Positions 13,508 to 16,656 of a stretch of DNA of 16,656 bases are shown piece after piece. Source of the stretch: CADEED01 sp039930985 (GTDB taxonomy: Bacteria; Pseudomonadota; Gammaproteobacteria; Steroidobacterales; Steroidobacteraceae); contig JBDTSV010000078.1 of NCBI GenBank assembly GCA_039930985.1, positions 1 through 16,656 on the forward strand, given 5' to 3'. Numbering within the stretch: position 1 is the stretch's first letter; each line of letters starts with the position of its first letter. Made by a program: the position numbers and the translations under genes. The notes under the pieces are model-generated. The model had not been told where the DNA came from, made no database searches, and was given only the letters and a program-made list of their open reading frames with translations.

Positions 13508-13852
13508 CTATCTAAGCGCCGTATAGCGCTCCGGCGTGAAGCCCACGAGCAGCGTCCGGCCCCGCTCGAACACCGGCCGTTTGATCATGGACGGCTGCTC
13601 GAGCATGAGCTTCAGTGCCTTGCGCTGGTCGATGTTTTCCTTCGCGCCATCAGGCAGTTTGCGAAAGGTGGTACCGGACCGATTGAGCAGCACTTCCCAC
13701 CCGACCGCGTTCACCCACTTCTCGAGAGTGGCGCCATCGATTCCTGAAGTCTTGTAGTCGTGGAAGTCGTGGGCGACCCCGTGGGCTTCGAGCCAGGCAC
13801 GCGCCTTTTTCATCGTGTCGCAGTTCCGAATTCCATAGAGAGTCGCTTTCAT
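13508..13852 (-). CDS. ArsC/Spx-family thioredoxin-fold protein (YffB-type)
   Basis: A 114-residue protein from ATG 13852; the frame extends to 13900, but the conserved strand MKATLYGIRNCDTMKKA starts here. The family signature is present: a first beta-strand leading to a single reactive Cys10 in NCDTMKKARAWL, the DYKTSGID segment, and the RPVFERG turn with the conserved Arg-Pro. Length matches the YffB/Spx-like branch of the arsenate-reductase family, which is usually glutathione-linked and not necessarily arsenate-specific. No ars operon genes are present, so arsenate reduction is not claimed. It is divergent from the DUF1624 gene; the two starts are 46 bases apart. Confidence 0.87.
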   Translation of the reverse strand: MKATLYGIRNCDTMKKARAWLEAHGVAHDFHDYKTSGIDGATLEKWVNAVGWEVLLNRSGTTFRKLPDGAKENIDQRKALKLMLEQPSMIKRPVFERGRTLLVGFTPERYTALR

Positions 13853-13898
13853 GGAGCCGAAATTGCCCAAACCAGGTGAAAGTTTCAATATCGGCGCC

Positions 13899-15092
13899 AT
13901 GAATCCTGTCGATACACGCGGCTATCGCCTGACATCCATCGACATGCTGCGCGGCCTGGTGATCGTGATCATGGCCATCGATCACACGCGGGATTTCTTC
14001 AGCACCGCCATGTCCATCGATCCCATGAACGATCCGAACGTGGGACTGCCGCTGGCGCTCACGCGCTGGATCACGCATTTCTGCGCGCCGGTATTCGTCT
14101 TGCTCGCCGGCACCAGCGCGGGCCTCATGGTGGCTCGCAAGACGCCCGCGGACTTGAGCAAATTCCTGCTGACCCGTGGCCTCTGGCTGATCTTCGTCGA
14201 GATCTTCATCGTCTCGACGGCCACCACATATTCACCCGGTGGCATCGAGGCGCTGGGCGGCAAGACACTGGCGTTCATGCAGGTGATCTGGGTCATTGGC
14301 GCCAGCATGGTGTTGTTGTCCGCGCTGCAATTCCTCGGCCGCAAAGCTTGTCTGGCGCTCGGCGCCATCGTCGTGCTCGGCCACAACCTGCTCGATGTCC
14401 ATTGGCCGGGGAGTCAAAGCATCGTCGACACCAGCCCGCCGCTGTGGGCGGCGCTGCACGTACCGATGTCGAAGGTCGCGGGCCCATTCCATTTCCTGTT
14501 CCTGTATCCGCTGTTGCCATGGCTCGGCGTGATGCTGCTGGGTTTCGGCGCCTCGGGGCTTTTCGAGCGCGAACCTGCCGCGCGCAATCGTGGCCTGCTG
14601 TGGTGGGGCTTGGGGATCACCGCGGGCTTCATCGTGCTGCGGTTCATCGACGGGTATGGCGAATCCAACCATTGGCAGTCACAGGCGCCCGGTGTCGCGA
14701 CGTTCATCGATTTCCTCAACACCACGAAATATCCGCCGAGCCTGCAATTCCTCGCCATGACGCTCGGACCCGCGGCCGTGCTCTGTTCGTTCGCCGATCG
14801 CATGCGTGGCTTCTTCAAGGACGCGTTCGTGATGTTCGGGCGCGTGCCGTTCGCGTTCTATGTGGCCCACTTCTATCTGCTGCATGCGCTGAGCCTGCTG
14901 CTCGGCAAGCTGCAGGGGATCCCGGTCGGCGAACTGCTGACGTTCCCACCGTTCTATCCGAAGAACTACGGCGTTTCGCTGCCGTTGGTGTACGCGGTCT
15001 GGGCTCTGGTCATCGCCTTGCTCTATCCGTTCTGCCGCTGGGTGGCAAACCTCAAGGCACGCAGCCGCTCGTGGTGGCTGAGTTACGTCTGA
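13899..15092 (+). CDS. DUF1624 / HGSNAT-like multi-pass membrane protein
   Basis: A 397-residue membrane protein from ATG 13899. The frame is open to 13851, where an ATG would overlap the divergent ArsC-like start, so the downstream ATG, which begins just before the conserved region, is preferred. The N-terminal signature YRLTSIDMLRGLVIVIMAID continues into HTRDFF, with Asp28, His29 and Arg31. This is characteristic of the DUF1624/heparan-alpha-glucosaminide N-acetyltransferase-like family, distantly related to acyltransferase-3 proteins. About ten further hydrophobic segments follow. A conserved FGRVPFAFYVAHFYLLH block lies near residue 320. It may transfer an acetyl group across the membrane to a glycan or cell-wall amine, but this is inference from the family. 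It converges on the MFS gene with four bases between stops. Confidence 0.82.
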   Translation: MNPVDTRGYRLTSIDMLRGLVIVIMAIDHTRDFFSTAMSIDPMNDPNVGLPLALTRWITHFCAPVFVLLAGTSAGLMVARKTPADLSKFLLTRGLWLIFVEIFIVSTATTYSPGGIEALGGKTLAFMQVIWVIGASMVLLSALQFLGRKACLALGAIVVLGHNLLDVHWPGSQSIVDTSPPLWAALHVPMSKVAGPFHFLFLYPLLPWLGVMLLGFGASGLFEREPAARNRGLLWWGLGITAGFIVLRFIDGYGESNHWQSQAPGVATFIDFLNTTKYPPSLQFLAMTLGPAAVLCSFADRMRGFFKDAFVMFGRVPFAFYVAHFYLLHALSLLLGKLQGIPVGELLTFPPFYPKNYGVSLPLVYAVWALVIALLYPFCRWVANLKARSRSWWLSYV

Positions 15093-15096
15093 GGCT

Positions 15097-16392
15097 TCAG
15101 CCGGCGAGCGATTTCGATCTTCGCAGGATCAGCGTGAGGATCGACCCCGCCAACAAGACGCCTGAGAGCATGAGCATCGGCGCGAGGAAACTGCCGGTAT
15201 GTTCCTTGAGGTAGCCGACCGTGGTCGGCCCGATTGCGCCGCCGACCGCGCCCATGGCGTTGATGAGCGCGATTGCGCCAGCGAGTGCGCCGCCCGAGAG
15301 AAATTTTCCAGGCATTGCCCAGAATGGTCCACGAGTCGAGTAGTCACCCACGGCCGCCACGGCCAGCGCAAACATCGCCGCGATCGGCGCTGACAGAAGA
15401 AACCCGACGGCGATGAATCCGGCGGCGCCGATGGCGGTCGGAATGGCGACGTGCAGGAAACGCTCGCCGCTGCGATCAGAACTGCGGCTGACCAGCACCA
15501 TGCCGGTGGCGGCTGCGATGTATGGCAGCGCGGACAAGAATCCGACCTCGAGGTTGGAGTATCCCGCGAGTCCCTTGACGATGGATGGCACCCAGAAAGT
15601 GAGGCCATAACTTCCGAACTGGCAGCAGAACATGATCACTGCCAGGAACCATACCGTCGGGTGCCGCAGCGCATCGCGCACGCCGAATCCGTGACGGCTC
15701 GCGGCCTGGTGTTCCGCAGCCAGCCGCTCGGTGAGCCATTGACGTTGTGGTGCGGTGAGCCAGCGCGCATCGGCGGGCTTGTCGGTGAGAAATCCGAGTA
15801 CGACGAAACCGAGCAACACCGCCGGCAGGCCCTCGATCAGGAACAACCACTGCCATCCACGCAGACCCATGCTTCCATCCAGGCCTAACAAGTAGCCCGA
15901 CAGCGGCCCGCCGAAAACCACCGACAACGGAATGCCGATCATGAACCAGGAGACCGCGCGCGCCCGTTGCTCGCGCGGGAACCACTGACTCAGGTAGTAG
16001 ACGATGCCGGGAAGAAAGCCCGCCTCGGCGACGCCCAACAGGAACCGCATGACGTAGAAGCTGGTGGTGCCTTCGACGAACATCATGCCGGCGGAGAGGA
16101 GGCCCCAGGTGATCATGATGCGGGCTATCCAGATGCGTGCCCCGAAACGCACGAGCGCCAGGTTGCTCGGGATTTCGAACAGCGCGTAGCCGACGAAAAA
16201 GCAGGTTCCCGCCCCCAGGCCGAACGCCGTGTCGCTCAAGCCGAGGTCCGCGTTCATCTGCAACTTGGCGAAGCCGACGTTCACGCGATCGAGCCACGAG
16301 ACAATGTACAGCAGCAGCAGAAATGGCAGCAGGCGCCAGGTGATGCTGGCGATGGTCGAGCGCTCGAGTTCCGTCGTCGTTGTAATGGGCAC
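15097..16392 (-). CDS. MFS transporter, anion:cation symporter (ACS) family
   Basis: A 431-residue inner-membrane secondary transporter with twelve predicted helices. It starts at GTG 16392 with GGGGAG six bases upstream. ACS-family features: LLYIVSWLDRVNVGFAKLQM in helix 1, the FVGYALFEIPSNL block, a GARIWIARIMITWG loop corresponding to the MFS A-motif region, and a long central cytoplasmic loop (residues about 200-235, containing TDKPADARWLTAPQRQWL). Family members carry organic anions such as tartrate, glucarate, phthalate and related acids with protons. The substrate is not evident. It is divergent from the Rieske gene with 77 bases between starts, which may hold a shared control region and fits uptake paired with oxidation of an organic acid, though this is speculative. 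Confidence 0.9.
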   Translation of the reverse strand: MPITTTTELERSTIASITWRLLPFLLLLYIVSWLDRVNVGFAKLQMNADLGLSDTAFGLGAGTCFFVGYALFEIPSNLALVRFGARIWIARIMITWGLLSAGMMFVEGTTSFYVMRFLLGVAEAGFLPGIVYYLSQWFPREQRARAVSWFMIGIPLSVVFGGPLSGYLLGLDGSMGLRGWQWLFLIEGLPAVLLGFVVLGFLTDKPADARWLTAPQRQWLTERLAAEHQAASRHGFGVRDALRHPTVWFLAVIMFCCQFGSYGLTFWVPSIVKGLAGYSNLEVGFLSALPYIAAATGMVLVSRSSDRSGERFLHVAIPTAIGAAGFIAVGFLLSAPIAAMFALAVAAVGDYSTRGPFWAMPGKFLSGGALAGAIALINAMGAVGGAIGPTTVGYLKEHTGSFLAPMLMLSGVLLAGSILTLILRRSKSLAG

Positions 16393-16469
16393 TCACCGCT
16401 CCCCGAGAGTTGCGACAGTGTAGGGGATATGATTGCGGCGAGCCTCAAGATTGCGTGGGAGCGAAAGCA

Positions 16470-16656
16470 ATGAGCGAGCCGGCGGCGGAGTGGATCGACG
16501 TGGGTGCGGCGGACGATTTCAAACGCGCGCCACTGCGCGAGGCCAAGCTCGGCGACCGCCTGGTCGCGGTGTCGTTCAAGGACGGCACGTTCGGCGTGAT
16601 CTCCAATGTCTGCAATCACGTCGGCGGGCCGCTCGGCAAGGGCCTGCTCGACGGCG
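16470..16656 (+). CDS. Rieske [2Fe-2S] domain protein (N-terminal part, cut by right window edge)
   Basis: Opens at ATG 16470 with GGGAG seven bases upstream and remains open to the edge (62 full codons). After a short lead (EWIDVGAADDFKRAP), the strand pattern GDRLVAVSFKDGTFGVISN leads to the first half of the Rieske cluster motif, CNHVGGPLGKG, where Cys and His (CxH) would bind one iron. The second CxxH half lies beyond the window. The start resembles Rieske ferredoxin or oxygenase-component proteins. A longer fusion cannot be excluded. No partner reductase or oxygenase is visible here. Confidence 0.75.
   Translation, partial: MSEPAAEWIDVGAADDFKRAPLREAKLGDRLVAVSFKDGTFGVISNVCNHVGGPLGKGLLDG

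Noticed and set aside
13508..13852. Arsenic-resistance role for the ArsC-like protein
   Set aside because: No arsR, arsB or acr3 is present in the window; the sequence fits the YffB/Spx-like branch better.
15476..16396. Minus-strand frame of 306 codons parallel to the MFS gene
   Set aside because: It is a +1 shadow of the MFS gene, dominated by Arg/His, whereas the MFS frame has clear helices and family motifs.

Overview
The window is about 16.7 kb of high-GC bacterial chromosome with short intergenic gaps. It encodes a TpsB/ShlB outer-membrane barrel, another predicted envelope beta-protein and several Sec signal peptides, so the host is a Gram-negative proteobacterium. The overall gene content fits a free-living gammaproteobacterium of the Xanthomonadales/Steroidobacterales kind, but that placement is inference and no rRNA or tRNA is present to anchor it. 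I see no CRISPR array, insertion sequence, integrase, prophage or tRNA.

Left part (1-2973): the N-terminal part of an exported VIT-domain protein runs off the left edge (minus). It is divergent from an APC/AAT-family amino-acid permease (plus). The permease converges, with overlapping stop codons, on a small secreted alpha/beta hydrolase (minus).

Central part (3043-9011): this is the most distinctive block. A TpsB/ShlB-type two-partner-secretion transporter (minus) is divergent from a two-gene operon. That operon encodes an exported FecR-domain protein with a long acidic low-complexity tail and, with an ATGA overlap, a membrane CHASE2-PAS-GGDEF-EAL protein for c-di-GMP turnover. No conventional TpsA exoprotein with a TPS domain is present. 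The arrangement suggests a signalling unit in which an exported FecR-like protein, an outer-membrane pore and a periplasm-sensing c-di-GMP enzyme work together.

Middle right (9025-11689): a DUF3187-like outer-envelope protein (minus, probably TTG start) is followed by a roughly 500-base stretch without a convincing protein gene. That stretch ends in a hairpin plus a strong intrinsic terminator, possibly the 3' end of a small RNA or a leader attenuator. Next come an ECF sigma factor and, overlapping it by ATGA, a four-helix membrane protein that is probably its regulator.

Right part (11784-16656): an acyltransferase-3 family membrane protein with a 12-bp perfect palindrome just upstream; a TerB-like protein and an ArsC/Spx-like (YffB-type) protein (both minus); a DUF1624/HGSNAT-like membrane protein (plus); an ACS-family MFS transporter (minus); and the first 62 codons of a Rieske [2Fe-2S] protein (plus) cut by the right edge.

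All four convergent gene pairs abut within 16 bases or overlap, and none has an obvious intrinsic terminator. The only strong terminator seen is the one near 10528-10562.
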